From NCBI GenBank assembly GCA_017531305.1, contig JAFXLG010000009.1:1-64000 (forward strand): a stretch of DNA of 64,000 nt, in the 5' to 3' direction. The DNA comes from Alistipes sp. GTDB lineage: Bacteria; Bacteroidota; Bacteroidia; Bacteroidales; Rikenellaceae. Numbering within the stretch: position 1 is the stretch's first letter; every line of letters starts with the position of its first letter. Below, one piece after another: positions 8,275 through 17,919 of the stretch. The notes under the pieces are model-generated. The model worked only from the letters and a program-made list of their open reading frames with translations, made no database searches and had not been told where the DNA came from. Made by a program: the position numbers and the translations under genes.

Positions 8275-10029
8275 TTACTCTGGCTTAACCAGCGAGAGAT
8301 ACAACTCATCAAGCTGCGACTGATCGATCACCGATGGTGCATCGAGCATCACATCACGACCCGCATTGTTCTTAGGGAATGCGATGTAGTCGCGGATAGA
8401 CTCCGAGCCACCGAAGAGTGAGCATAAACGGTCAAAGCCGAATGCCAAACCACCGTGAGGAGGAGCACCGAACTTAAATGCATTCATCAAGAAGCCAAAC
8501 TGCTCTTGAGCCTTCTCTGGCGTGAAGCCCAAGATCTTGAAGATCAGAGCCTGCAACTTGGCATCGTGGATACGGATTGATCCGCCACCGATCTCTGTAC
8601 CGTTACATACAAAGTCATAGGCATTGGCACGTACACGACCAGGATCACTCTCCATGTACTCTACATCCTCAGGCTTTGGCGATGTGAATGGGTGATGCAT
8701 AGCGTAGAAACGCTCAGTCTCATCATCCCACTCGAACATAGGGAAGTCAACAATCCACAATGGAGCAAACTTCTTAGGATCGCGCAAACCGAGCTGCTCA
8801 CCAACGTGCAGACGCAATGCGCAAAGCTGAGTCAGAGCCTTGAACTTCTTGCCACACAAAACGAGCATCAAATCACCTGCCTTAGCCTCCATACGCTCGG
8901 CAATAGCCTTCAAATCCTCAGGCGAGAAGAACTTGTCGATAGAAGATTTGAGATTACCCTGCTCATCCATACGGATCCATACCAATCCCTTAGCACCTAC
9001 CTGTGGTCGCTTAACATACTCTGTGAGGGCATCAATCTGCTTACGAGTATAACCAGCGCAACCTGTAGCTGCAAAACCTACTACATACTCCGCATCATCA
9101 AACACCGAGAATGAGTGACCGTGTGCCAAATCGGTAATATCGTAGAACTCCATGCCGAAACGCAAATCTGGCTTATCTGAACCATACTTCTCCATAGCCT
9201 CGATCCATGGCATACGCTGGAATGGCTCATTGAAGTCGATATTCATCACATCCTTGAACATATATTTTGCCCAACGCTCGAATACCTCAAGGATATCCTC
9301 CTGCTCGACAAAAGACATCTCGCAGTCGATCTGAGTAAACTCAGGCTGGCGGTCAGCACGTAAATCCTCATCGCGGAAGCAACGTACGATCTGGAAATAA
9401 CGATCGTATCCTGCTACCATCAGCAACTGCTTCAAGGTCTGTGGCGACTGAGGCAGAGCGTAGAACTGATTAGGGTTCATACGGCTTGGCACAACAAAAT
9501 CGCGCGCTCCCTCTGGTGTTGAGCCAACCAAATAAGGAGTCTCAATCTCAAGGAATCCCTCCTTGTCGAGGAACGTACGGATAGCGTGTGCCATGCGGTG
9601 ACGAAGCTCCATATTGCGCTGAAGCGGTGGACGGCGCAAATCCAAGTAACGATACTTCATTCTCAAATCATCACCTCCATCAGAGTTCTCCTCAATAGTG
9701 AATGGAGGAGTCTGAGCTCCGTTCAGGATTTTGATGCTCTCGGCAGCAAGCTCAATGTCTCCTGTAGGCATCTTAGGGTTCTTCGAAGAACGCTCGATAA
9801 CCTTACCTGTTACCTGCAATACGAACTCACGACCCAACTTGGCTGCAGCCTCACGAGTCTCCTCAGCCGAGTGCTCCTCGACAACGATCTGAGTGATACC
9901 ATAGCGGTCTCTAAGGTCGATGAATGTCATCGCACCCAAATTACGTACCTTCTGCACCCAGCCAGCGAGTGTAACGCTCTGTCCTATATGCTCTTGGCGC
10001 AACTCACCACATGTATGACTTCTATACAT
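8275..10029 (-). CDS. aspS: Aspartyl-tRNA synthetase
   Basis: Charges tRNA with aspartate in the cytoplasm. The 584 residues match a bacterial-type class II AspRS: an N-terminal OB-fold anticodon-binding domain (about residues 1-110), the class II core with [21 protein letters not shown] (motif 1 region) and [19 protein letters not shown] (motif 2), a GAD insertion domain in the middle, and the C-terminal AFGFDRL motif 3. Whether it discriminates tRNA-Asn cannot be told by eye. It stands alone between convergent rubredoxin and divergent tadA. Confidence 0.97.
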   Translation of the reverse strand: MYRSHTCGELRQEHIGQSVTLAGWVQKVRNLGAMTFIDLRDRYGITQIVVEEHSAEETREAAAKLGREFVLQVTGKVIERSSKNPKMPTGDIELAAESIKILNGAQTPPFTIEENSDGGDDLRMKYRYLDLRRPPLQRNMELRHRMAHAIRTFLDKEGFLEIETPYLVGSTPEGARDFVVPSRMNPNQFYALPQSPQTLKQLLMVAGYDRYFQIVRCFRDEDLRADRQPEFTQIDCEMSFVEQEDILEVFERWAKYMFKDVMNIDFNEPFQRMPWIEAMEKYGSDKPDLRFGMEFYDITDLAHGHSFSVFDDAEYVVGFAATGCAGYTRKQIDALTEYVKRPQVGAKGLVWIRMDEQGNLKSSIDKFFSPEDLKAIAERMEAKAGDLMLVLCGKKFKALTQLCALRLHVGEQLGLRDPKKFAPLWIVDFPMFEWDDETERFYAMHHPFTSPKPEDVEYMESDPGRVRANAYDFVCNGTEIGGGSIRIHDAKLQALIFKILGFTPEKAQEQFGFLMNAFKFGAPPHGGLAFGFDRLCSLFGGSESIRDYIAFPKNNAGRDVMLDAPSVIDQSQLDELYLSLVKPE

Positions 10030-10065
10030 ATTATCTTTGTTTTAAGTTTTTCTTTTTACCGAATG

Positions 10066-10094
10066 CAAATATACGAAAAAAAGCAGATTTTCAA
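10066..10094 (-). promoter_or_regulatory. Promoter of aspS
   Basis: On the minus strand TATATTTG (10066-10073) lies 18 nt after TTG (10092-10094). Both fit the Bacteroidota consensus, although the spacer is slightly short. Confidence 0.55.
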
Positions 10095-10132
10095 CTCCTA
10101 ACGAGTGGAAACTCTTTAGAAGTGGGGTGTTA

Positions 10133-10164
10133 TTTGGAATATTATTGCCGATTTATTAATTTCG
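10133..10164 (+). promoter_or_regulatory. Promoter of tadA
   Basis: TTTG (10133-10136), a 20-nt spacer and TAATTTCG (10157-10164), one base off TAnnTTTG. It is about 19 nt before the tadA start. Confidence 0.55.
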
Positions 10165-10182
10165 CACATAAAATTTTACCCT

Positions 10183-10635
10183 ATGAGTGAGCAAAATCAG
10201 ACTCAGCGTGATGAAAAATTCATGCGCATGGCAATAAATGAGGCGCAAAAAGCGTTAAAGCAAGAGGAGGTCCCTATTGGAGCTGTTGTTGTGTGTGGTG
10301 ATCAGGTCATCGGCAGAGGGCACAATTTGGTGGAGAGCCTTTGTGATGCTACGGCTCATGCCGAGATGCAGGCAATCACCGCAGCGGCATCGACACTTGG
10401 CGGAAAGTATCTCAAGGGTTGTACGATATATGTTACTGTCGAGCCTTGCATCATGTGTGCTGGAGCGTTGGCTTGGAGTCAGATTGATAGGGTAGTCTAT
10501 GGTGCGTCAGACCCCAAGCGAGGTTATTCGACTCTGCAAGGACGTATATTTCATCCTAAGACTATGGTCGAGTGTGGGGTACTTAGAGAGGAGTGCGAGG
10601 AGTTGATGAAGGAGTTTTTTAAGACGTTGCGTTAG
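10183..10635 (+). CDS. tadA: tRNA-specific adenosine-34 deaminase
   Basis: Converts A34 of tRNA-Arg(ACG) to inosine so that one tRNA reads several CGN codons. The 150 residues carry the cytidine-deaminase zinc signature: HAEMQAI (zinc His and catalytic Glu) and PCIMCAGA (two zinc Cys). The GASDPKRGYSTL stretch after it resembles the TadA region near KxGxxxSL rather than that of nucleotide or pterin deaminases. The gene is alone, with its own promoter, divergent from aspS. Confidence 0.9.
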   Translation: MSEQNQTQRDEKFMRMAINEAQKALKQEEVPIGAVVVCGDQVIGRGHNLVESLCDATAHAEMQAITAAASTLGGKYLKGCTIYVTVEPCIMCAGALAWSQIDRVVYGASDPKRGYSTLQGRIFHPKTMVECGVLREECEELMKEFFKTLR

Positions 10636-10686
10636 CCTAAGTAAGTTAAAGGTTGTCTGGGATTAGTGTAATTTACTTGTGATGGG

Positions 10687-10717
10687 TTTGCAGTAATAGA
10701 TTTTTTTTGTAATTTTG
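10687..10717 (+). promoter_or_regulatory. Strong promoter of the TPR protein gene
   Basis: TTTG (10687-10690), a 19-nt spacer and TAATTTTG (10710-10717): a full match to the Bacteroidota consensus. The leader is about 60 nt. Confidence 0.75.
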
Positions 10718-10783
10718 CCACTTGTAACGGATTTAGACCCGAATTTGGAAATAATTATAACTTTATAAAACGAAAAACAAATT

Positions 10784-11752
10784 ATGAAAAAGATTGTTTT
10801 GATGGTAGTTGCTGTGATGTTCTCTGTAGCATCATTTGCACAGACTGATGTTGTAGGTACTTACAACGAGGCTGTTAAGGCTCTTACAGCTAAGGATTAC
10901 GCTAAGGCTGCTCCACTTTTGGAGAAGGTTATCGCTGATGGCGCAGAGGAGGAGGATGACGCTATCTTGGAGTGCGTTGCTGGTGCTAAGAAGAATCTTC
11001 CTGCTGCATTCCAGGGTATGGGTTCACGCGCTGCTGCTGCTGCAATGAAGGCAACTGATGCTAAGGTTAAGGAGACTAAGTTCGCTGAGGCTATCGCTAA
11101 CTGCGAGAAGGCTATCTCTGTTGCTAAGTCTTTCAAGAACGCACGCGCTGCTGCATCTGCTGCAGGTTTGTTGGGTAAGGTATATCAGGCTCAGGGTGGT
11201 GCTGCTTTCAACGGTGGTGACTTCGCTAAGGCTGCTGAGATCTTCGCTAAGGGTTACGCTGCAGATTCTAAGAACACAGCTATGGCTCTTAACTTGGCTG
11301 AGAGCTACTTCAAGTTGGATAAGTATGCTGAGGGTGTAAAGGTATGCTCTGAGGTTGCTGCTCTTCCAGCAGAGAAGTATGCTGATCCTATCGCTGAGGC
11401 TAAGAAGAAGATGAATATGTACACTAACAACAAGATCGCTGAGTTGCAGAAGGCAAATGACTTTGATGGTATCATCAAGATGTCAGAGACTATCGCTGAC
11501 AAGGCTTTGGCTCAGAAGGTTTTGGTTCAGGCTTACTTCCTCAAGAAGGATTACGCTAAGGTAATTGAGATCGGTGAGGCTGCAGCTGCATTGCAGACTG
11601 ACGAGGAGGATAAGAGCGCAGTATATTTCAACTTGGGTTCTGCATACAACGCTAAGGAGAACAAGGCTAAGGCTATCGAGACTTTGAAGAAGGTTACAGC
11701 TGAGCCATATGCTACTCCTGCTAAGGCTGCCGTAGCTGAGCTTTCTAAGTAA
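10784..11752 (+). CDS. Secreted tetratricopeptide-repeat protein
   Basis: A 322-residue protein with a clear signal peptide (residues 1-19, ending SVASFAQ). The rest is built of TPR-like helical pairs with the usual spacing of A, Y and A/P residues, for example AKDYAKAAPLLEK, GGDFAKAAEIFAKGY, LDKYAEGVKVC and KDYAKVIEIGEAA. It is very rich in Ala and Lys. Codon choice is extremely uniform (GCT, AAG, GAG, GGT), as in the susCD genes further on, which suggests high expression. The protein probably acts in the periplasm as a binding scaffold; its partner cannot be inferred. It has its own promoter and terminator. Confidence 0.8.
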   Translation: MKKIVLMVVAVMFSVASFAQTDVVGTYNEAVKALTAKDYAKAAPLLEKVIADGAEEEDDAILECVAGAKKNLPAAFQGMGSRAAAAAMKATDAKVKETKFAEAIANCEKAISVAKSFKNARAAASAAGLLGKVYQAQGGAAFNGGDFAKAAEIFAKGYAADSKNTAMALNLAESYFKLDKYAEGVKVCSEVAALPAEKYADPIAEAKKKMNMYTNNKIAELQKANDFDGIIKMSETIADKALAQKVLVQAYFLKKDYAKVIEIGEAAAALQTDEEDKSAVYFNLGSAYNAKENKAKAIETLKKVTAEPYATPAKAAVAELSK

Positions 11753-11794
11753 TCAGGTAGCGGGTGCGGTAAGGCACCTCACTTGGCAAAATTT

Positions 11795-11829
11795 AATCCC
11801 GACTTCCGAAGATGAAGGTCGGGATTTTT
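11795..11829. terminator. Terminator between the TPR gene and malQ
   Basis: AATCCCGAC (11795-11803) pairs with GTCGGGATT (11818-11826), followed by a T-run. Convergent genes flank it; it is strong for the plus strand and may also stop malQ transcripts. Confidence 0.8.
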
Positions 11830-11860
11830 ATTTCCATTAACGCCGCTTTGTTACAGTCGC

Positions 11861-14329
11861 TTATGCTCTAAGTGATATAATCTCTCGAATAGCTTGATTC
11901 AGATCATTTAGTTTTAATAACTGCTCCAGATAAAGGTGCATGCGGTAACGCCAATAATGGTTTGGATTGGCTGGTACGTTGATACGCTCCTTGTCGGCAT
12001 CGCTGAATCTGACTATCTCGTCAATGGCAAACCAATCTTGCAGAGGCAGAATAGCGAGCATAGATCCAGATCGCATCTCTCGCTCTAAGATCATGCGTGC
12101 TGTTTTACCCGAACACTCCTTTTCGGCTTCACCGCCTAACCCTAAAATCTCATTCCAATATCGCTGAGTCAAGGCTCTATCTTCTTTCCACCAGCCACGA
12201 ATGGTTGACATGTCGTGAGTCGATGTTGCCGCCACCGAAAGATATGGGTATGAGGCGGGATTACCGAACGCCACGCCATACTCCTTAGGCATGCGCTCAA
12301 TCTCAAGTGCGAGAATCTTCTCCTGATCCATGGTCTGAGGTACACAAGCTGGGATCATGCCCAAATCCTCACCACACGTCAGCATCTTGGTAGCTTGGAT
12401 CAAAGCGGGTAATCGTCTTAGGGCACACTCCTGCCAGAAGTCGTTGTGACGCTGATAGAAGAAGTTATCGTGTATGGCGCAAAATGCCTTCTGTTGTGCG
12501 GCATCTAACGAGGCAAAGAGTCGGGTTTTGGCTCCATCTATGCGAGGGGTGTAGCTCTCCTCCTTGTATGGATATGGGACAAAGAGTGCTTCGCTGTTTT
12601 GCATATCGTGTGCCGCATGGAGCTTCCTGTCGAAGTCGAATCCCAATGCTCGAATCTCTTCGGCAGTATAGGGTAGAGAGGGGTTAAAATGCCCTAAAAT
12701 CGCGCTTTTAGCCTCTCTCGGCACCTCCCAGATGCGGAAGAACCCGAGTATGTGATCTATGCGGTAGGCATCGAAGTATTGAGCCATTTTGCCAAGTCGC
12801 TGTCGCCACCAACTGTAATCATCCTCTCGCATCTTTGCCCAGTTGTATGTTGGGAATCCCCAATTCTGACCATCTTCGGCAAAGGCATCGGGTGGTGCAC
12901 CTGCCGACATCGAGGTATTGTATAGCTCTGGATCGCTCCATACATCTACGCTACATGGCGAGACTCCGATAGGAATGTCGCCCTTGAGAGTTACGCCCAA
13001 GCGGTGGGCATAATTTTTTACCCCAAGAAGTTCATTGTCGAGCAGCAGTTGCACGAATGAGTAGAAGTCAACACGTTTTGCGTTCTTCTTGTAGTAAGCC
13101 TCTGCCTCAGCCTTGTCATAGCATTGCAATTCGTTCCATTGGCTTGAGTCGGTGCTTTTGTAACGATCTCTAAGCGAGCAGAATATAGCGTATGGTCTGA
13201 GCCATGTGTTATTCGCTACTACAAACTTTTCAAAAGCCTTCGAAGAGCATATCTCCTTGCCACATACTGCATAAAGATCTCTTAGGAAGCGATCCTTCAG
13301 CTTGATTACTCCTTCGTAGTCAACCGCACTCTTCTTATTCAGCTTCTCTCCTTTGGGTGTATATTTCTCCAGCAGAGCTTCGATCTTAGACTCGAACTTG
13401 CCTTGTGTTATTTTGTTACAATAGTCAGCCGCCAATTTTGGATTGACGTAGATAGGATTCAGCGCAAATGACGAAATGGCGTTATATGGGTATGAGTCGC
13501 GCCATGTGTAGGTCGATGTGGTGTCATTGATCGGCAAGATCTGTATCACCGACATCCCTACTTTGGCAGCCCATTGAGCCATTAGCTTAAGATCCGAAAA
13601 CTCACCGCAGCCCCAATCACCCTTACTGCGAAGTGAGAATAGCGGTATGGCTACACCAGCACCCTTCCAACCTGCTCTACTATCGCGCAATCTCAGACCG
13701 CGTATAACGGTGGCGTAGGTGCATTGGCTTGGCAGAAGACGATTTTCCCCATCCTCGAAGCATTTGAGTTGGTGCGTAGTGTTGTCCAAAATCACAAACT
13801 TATACTCCGAGCCAGCCAATTCTGCAGGAATGAGAACACTCCATACGGGCGCATCTGCGCTATTCATTATCAGTGCCGAGTCGGTATTCCATCCCCCAAG
13901 CATAGGATTTGCACCCGTGATAGCGAGTGTTTCGTCTGATCTTAGGGTTGGAGCCTCGACTTCAAGGAGGAAGTAACCTACAGTTGGCGTAAGTCGCTTT
14001 TCATCACGCTTACGGCGAAATACGCCATCGGTAAAAAATGAGCTGTAAAATGGCTTATCCGTGGGCACATCATACCAACGATCGTGTATGCAGACTCCTT
14101 CGACATTGTAATCCAATATATGCTCACCCTCCTCTTGACGTAGGACGCGATTCTCATTGTCGCACAATTCGTAATGGTAGGTACTCTTCTGTGGTAATAC
14201 CGCTTCGTAATACCAGTTGGCATTGTCGGTACTCCACATTTGGTATGAGCCTTTGTCGGTTACCAAATGTAGCGATTCTGAGCTTGGGGCTTTATATTCT
14301 ATATGGAATTTTACAGTTGTTGCCTTCAT
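11861..14329 (-). CDS. malQ: 4-alpha-glucanotransferase (GH77) with two N-terminal starch-binding domains
   Basis: Amylomaltase that moves alpha-1,4-glucan chains between maltooligosaccharides in starch or glycogen metabolism. Two CBM20-like modules occupy roughly residues 1-100 and 115-205. The GH77 catalytic domain fills the rest: DAYRIDH near residue 525 holds the nucleophile Asp, CGEDLGMIP near 655 the acid/base Glu, and STHDMSTIRGWW near 706 the third acidic residue; the SAGAPPDAFAEDGQNWG loop is present. All key residues are visible. There is no signal peptide, so it is cytoplasmic. Its start lies 2 nt after the stop of the TonB-dependent receptor upstream, so the two are co-transcribed. 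Confidence 0.95.
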   Translation of the reverse strand: MKATTVKFHIEYKAPSSESLHLVTDKGSYQMWSTDNANWYYEAVLPQKSTYHYELCDNENRVLRQEEGEHILDYNVEGVCIHDRWYDVPTDKPFYSSFFTDGVFRRKRDEKRLTPTVGYFLLEVEAPTLRSDETLAITGANPMLGGWNTDSALIMNSADAPVWSVLIPAELAGSEYKFVILDNTTHQLKCFEDGENRLLPSQCTYATVIRGLRLRDSRAGWKGAGVAIPLFSLRSKGDWGCGEFSDLKLMAQWAAKVGMSVIQILPINDTTSTYTWRDSYPYNAISSFALNPIYVNPKLAADYCNKITQGKFESKIEALLEKYTPKGEKLNKKSAVDYEGVIKLKDRFLRDLYAVCGKEICSSKAFEKFVVANNTWLRPYAIFCSLRDRYKSTDSSQWNELQCYDKAEAEAYYKKNAKRVDFYSFVQLLLDNELLGVKNYAHRLGVTLKGDIPIGVSPCSVDVWSDPELYNTSMSAGAPPDAFAEDGQNWGFPTYNWAKMREDDYSWWRQRLGKMAQYFDAYRIDHILGFFRIWEVPREAKSAILGHFNPSLPYTAEEIRALGFDFDRKLHAAHDMQNSEALFVPYPYKEESYTPRIDGAKTRLFASLDAAQQKAFCAIHDNFFYQRHNDFWQECALRRLPALIQATKMLTCGEDLGMIPACVPQTMDQEKILALEIERMPKEYGVAFGNPASYPYLSVAATSTHDMSTIRGWWKEDRALTQRYWNEILGLGGEAEKECSGKTARMILEREMRSGSMLAILPLQDWFAIDEIVRFSDADKERINVPANPNHYWRYRMHLYLEQLLKLNDLNQAIREIISLRA

Positions 14330-14331
14330 TA

Positions 14332-16740
14332 TTAAAAATCTTTTCCTTCAAACATTGCTCCGCTCGATACTGCGCCCTGATGCTCCTTCTGCTTTGCAGA
14401 GTTGAACGTGTAGCTCAGCGAGAGCATCATATTAGGGTATCGCGGTTTGACATATGTGGTTGATTGAAGAGTCTTTGATATACGGTAGTTGTTGTAGCGT
14501 GCCGTGCGGAAGATGTCGTGCATAACAAACGATGCCGAGAGCCTGTTCTTGAGCAAAACCTGTCTCAATGCCAGATCGAAGTAGCAATAAGCCTCCTCTC
14601 GTCCCTGAGTAAGCACGGTAGGACCAACTACATTGGCATCAAACTGCATCTGGGTACTCTTGCCCAAAGTGAAGTTGTTGATCATCGATGCGGTGTAACT
14701 TGTGTTGGCATTGTCTGTACTTCCTTCGTAACGACTTGTGAATTTATAATCAAAGAGGCTTCCGTTGATAGTCATTCGCCACCAACGCGTATTCTTGATG
14801 TTGATCATAGCCTCTACGCCCACCATGCGATCATTACCAGCATTTACCAACGAGTCGAGTGTTACACCAGGCTCATGTGCTACGCGGACATTGTCGGTAA
14901 CACCTATGCGGTGGCGATAGAATCCTGTAACAGAGATTGTATTCTCCTCTGCTATTACCTTGCGGTAGCCAACCTCTGCCGAATGTATATATTCGGGCTT
15001 AATGTCGGGGTTACCGATCTTTTTGGTGTAGTAATCCTCGTATGTGATATAAGGCTCCAACTTCCAGATTCCTGGGCGGTTGGTGCGGTATGAGTATCCA
15101 GCTGTGATGAAATTCTTGCCTGGAGCTTCGTATGAAAGGTGTGCCGATGGGAACAACTCCAGACGCTTAATATAGCGATCAGCATCTTTTACGCTGATTG
15201 TAAGCTCATCGATAGTGTGGTCTGCTCTAACACCTGCATCTACCGAAACAGGACCAAATTTGTCGGTGAGCATCAGATATGCCGAGTGAATCTGTCGGCG
15301 ATAGAAGAATGGCGCATGCAGATCATCTTGCCACTCAAACTCTTGTGCGCCACGATCCCAATACTTAATGTTGTATTCACCATGCTCGCTGTATGAAGTA
15401 TATTGATATCCCAACTCAGCTTTACCCGTCTGGCGGTAGTTGAGTTCGTATGTCGCTCCACCATCGAAATCCCAATGATGCTCATCCTCGTAACCTCGAG
15501 TACCCTCATATCTAAGTCCCGACTGCTCGAACATATTACTTTCGGTGTACTCCAACGCATAAGGGTCGTATCTTAGGCGACCATTGATTGTAAAGCGATC
15601 TCCACGCTCGTTGATCTTCCAGACGTAGTCGGTCGTAATTTGTGCAATATGCTTCTCGTTGGAGTAGCGGTCACGGCTGTTGTAGAGGTTGTCATTGATA
15701 ACCTGATTGGCTTTTGTGCGATGCTCATCGTAGCTCATGTTACCTCCCGAAGAGTTCTTTGCCATGCCACCTTGCAACTCTACAAGCAACGAGTGGTTGT
15801 TCTTGTTAAATTCCCATCCCAAGCGTCCGAGGTATGATGCCACGATACCGAAACGCTCACCATCGGAATCCGATGTTGTCACATAATCATCCACGTGAGT
15901 GGTTTTGGTCTGCTCGAAATCACTCTTACGTTTAATTTCCGAAGCAGCAATACCTGCATAGAAGCGGTTTGATCCCTTCTTGTGAGCCAAAAGGATGTCT
16001 GTATTCCATGTGCCGAGAGTGCTTCCCGAGAGATTTATCGAGCCTTGGAAGCCCTCTTCTGTAGGATTCTTTGTGATGATGTTGATAATACCCACATCGC
16101 CATCGGTCTTATAACGAGCCGAAGGAGTAGTGATAATCTCTATATCCTCGATATTTGCTGCTGCAATCTGCTCCAAAGCCTGAGCACCCTCAAGTGGAGA
16201 TTGTTTGTTGTTTATAAACACCAAAAAACCGCTACTGCCTCTAAACGAGATCCCTCCATCGGCATCGACTCTGATTGAAGGCGTAGATTTGAGGATATCG
16301 ACAGCTGTACCACCCGAAGCCATGAGCGAAGAGTTGCCGCTTATGCGTTGACGGTCAAGCTTATATACCACGCGACTCTTCTCGCCTGTAACTACAACCT
16401 CTTTCAAACCCGTCTCTACCATTGACAGAGGGATTGTTCCCATGTCGATAGTGGACTCCTCTTTAAACGAGAGTTTCTCGCTGACATAAGGCTGATATCC
16501 GACCAAAAGTATCGACAGATAGAAGTCGCCACTTTTAACCTTTGGAATAGCAAAGAGACCTTGCTTTACGGTGGTTGAGGCTATTGTGTTATTATCTTTG
16601 TCGGTGATGACTACATCGGCAAATTCGATAACTTTATTAGTGGTAGCATCAACTACGCGACCTTTAAGTGAAGGATTGGTCTGAGCGAAAAGCAGTGTTG
16701 AGAGAACAACACACAACGCAGATAGTAGAAGTTTCTTCAT
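14332..16740 (-). CDS. TonB-dependent outer-membrane receptor, OMP_b-brl_3 type
   Basis: An 802-residue outer-membrane protein. It starts with a signal peptide (MKKLLLSALCVVLSTLLFAQ), then a carboxypeptidase-regulatory-like beta-sandwich (about residues 25-105), a plug domain with VVVTGEKSRVVYKLD and VDILKSTPSIRVDADGGISFRGSSG, and a C-terminal beta-barrel. It lacks the SusC-type TonB box and plug signature, and no SusD partner is nearby, so it is not a SusC. The in-frame ATG at 16761 would add seven residues before the signal peptide and overlaps the predicted -7 box, so 16740 is preferred. Substrate is unknown; tight linkage to malQ hints at a carbohydrate, but such receptors also import metals and cofactors. 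Confidence 0.85.
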   Translation of the reverse strand: MKKLLLSALCVVLSTLLFAQTNPSLKGRVVDATTNKVIEFADVVITDKDNNTIASTTVKQGLFAIPKVKSGDFYLSILLVGYQPYVSEKLSFKEESTIDMGTIPLSMVETGLKEVVVTGEKSRVVYKLDRQRISGNSSLMASGGTAVDILKSTPSIRVDADGGISFRGSSGFLVFINNKQSPLEGAQALEQIAAANIEDIEIITTPSARYKTDGDVGIINIITKNPTEEGFQGSINLSGSTLGTWNTDILLAHKKGSNRFYAGIAASEIKRKSDFEQTKTTHVDDYVTTSDSDGERFGIVASYLGRLGWEFNKNNHSLLVELQGGMAKNSSGGNMSYDEHRTKANQVINDNLYNSRDRYSNEKHIAQITTDYVWKINERGDRFTINGRLRYDPYALEYTESNMFEQSGLRYEGTRGYEDEHHWDFDGGATYELNYRQTGKAELGYQYTSYSEHGEYNIKYWDRGAQEFEWQDDLHAPFFYRRQIHSAYLMLTDKFGPVSVDAGVRADHTIDELTISVKDADRYIKRLELFPSAHLSYEAPGKNFITAGYSYRTNRPGIWKLEPYITYEDYYTKKIGNPDIKPEYIHSAEVGYRKVIAEENTISVTGFYRHRIGVTDNVRVAHEPGVTLDSLVNAGNDRMVGVEAMINIKNTRWWRMTINGSLFDYKFTSRYEGSTDNANTSYTASMINNFTLGKSTQMQFDANVVGPTVLTQGREEAYCYFDLALRQVLLKNRLSASFVMHDIFRTARYNNYRISKTLQSTTYVKPRYPNMMLSLSYTFNSAKQKEHQGAVSSGAMFEGKDF

Positions 16741-16760
16741 ATAGGTTATAATTAGATTCA

Positions 16761-16790
16761 CAAATGTAGTAAAAAATCCTTCTACTCAAA
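16761..16790 (-). promoter_or_regulatory. Promoter of the TonB receptor-malQ operon
   Basis: Minus strand TACATTTG (16761-16768) with TTTG (16787-16790), spacer 18 nt. The start codon at 16740 lies about 20 nt downstream. Confidence 0.55.
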
Positions 16791-16815
16791 ACATTATGCT
16801 GTGAATAAACAAGCA

Positions 16816-16854
16816 AAAAGGCATCAAAAATTTTTACAACTTTCGATGCCTTTT
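16816..16854 (-). terminator. Terminator of the ribokinase-transporter operon
   Basis: AAAAGGCATC (16816-16825) pairs with GATGCCTTTT (16845-16854). Read on the minus strand, the hairpin is followed by a T-run. It separates the sugar transporter gene from the TonB receptor promoter. Confidence 0.8.
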
Positions 16855-16890
16855 ATACTTTAAGAATAGTTTTTGTCTATATCTCCATTA

Positions 16891-17901
16891 TCAATTTCCT
16901 CCCGAAAGGATGATAAGTCCTAAGCCTGCTATGAAGAATAGGAACATGATTGCCAACAGAGTGTTGGTCTTAGAGTCGCTACCCTTAAACTCCTTCCAGA
17001 TAAACACGCCCCATATAGCGGCAATCATTGGTGCACCCTGTCCCAATGCATAAGAGATTGCTGCGCCGGCCTTACCTGCTGCTATGTAGCTGAATGCAGT
17101 ACCCAAGCACCAGATAGCACCGCCCAGCATGCCGACCAAGTGGGTTGAAAAACTACCCTTGAAATAGGTCGAGTAGCTGACTGGCTCTCCTACGAAAGGC
17201 TTACGCATAACTAACGTGTTGAACAATAGATTGCTAATGAGAACTCCAATCGAGAATACAAAAATTGCCGAATATGGAGTTAGCATACCTGCTGTTGGTT
17301 GCTCGAAATTGTCGAGATCCATTGCTGCTGCTACAAAACGGTAGAAGAACGACATCAAGACTCCAGCAACCATCGAAAGTATGATACCTTTGCGGTTTGA
17401 TGCGCCTTGTTCTTGGCTTTTGTTCATTCTGCCCGATGCCACGCCATTACATACTATGGCAATTACGATCAGTGCTACGCCAGCGAAGAGCAACATTGGG
17501 TCGCCCTTTGGCGCTCCTAAGTAGTTGATTATTACTCCTAAGACTAATGCCAAACCAACGCCCAACGGGAATGCAACAGAGAGTCCTGCCAGCGATACCG
17601 ATGCCGAAAGCAGGATGTTGGATGCGTTGAAAATAACACCTCCGATCAGCACACTTACTATGCCACTCCACTGAGCCTGAGCCAGATCCTCCAAGAATGG
17701 ACGACCTTGATCTCCCGTGCTACCCATCGTAAGACCGATTATTAGAGCGAAGAGAACCATGCCGATTACATAATCCCAATAAAATAGTTCGTAACGCCAT
17801 GTCTTGCCTGCCAACTTCTGAGTATTACCCCAAGATCCCCAACATAGCATGGTGATAAAGCAGAAGACTACTGCTAAAAGATAACCGTGTACGATAAACA
17901 T
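16891..17901 (-). CDS. GRP-family sugar (probable ribose) transporter
   Basis: A 336-residue integral membrane protein with about ten hydrophobic segments, of the glucose/ribose porter type in the drug/metabolite transporter superfamily (relatives of RbsU and RhaT, often annotated 'multidrug DMT transporter permease' in Bacteroides). Conserved features are the N-terminal CWGSWGNTQKLAGKTWRYELFYWD stretch (roughly residues 20-43) and the C-terminal GAAISYALGQGAPMIAAIWGVFIWKEF-like region. It starts 18 nt after the ribokinase stop, so ribose import is the natural guess. The substrate is inferred from this neighbour only. Confidence 0.8.
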   Translation of the reverse strand: MFIVHGYLLAVVFCFITMLCWGSWGNTQKLAGKTWRYELFYWDYVIGMVLFALIIGLTMGSTGDQGRPFLEDLAQAQWSGIVSVLIGGVIFNASNILLSASVSLAGLSVAFPLGVGLALVLGVIINYLGAPKGDPMLLFAGVALIVIAIVCNGVASGRMNKSQEQGASNRKGIILSMVAGVLMSFFYRFVAAAMDLDNFEQPTAGMLTPYSAIFVFSIGVLISNLLFNTLVMRKPFVGEPVSYSTYFKGSFSTHLVGMLGGAIWCLGTAFSYIAAGKAGAAISYALGQGAPMIAAIWGVFIWKEFKGSDSKTNTLLAIMFLFFIAGLGLIILSGGN

Positions 17902-17919
17902 AATTATAGGTGTTTTAGA

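Noticed and set aside
14518..15093. 191-codon plus-strand frame opposite the TonB receptor
   Set aside because: Shadow frame without family resemblance or promoter.
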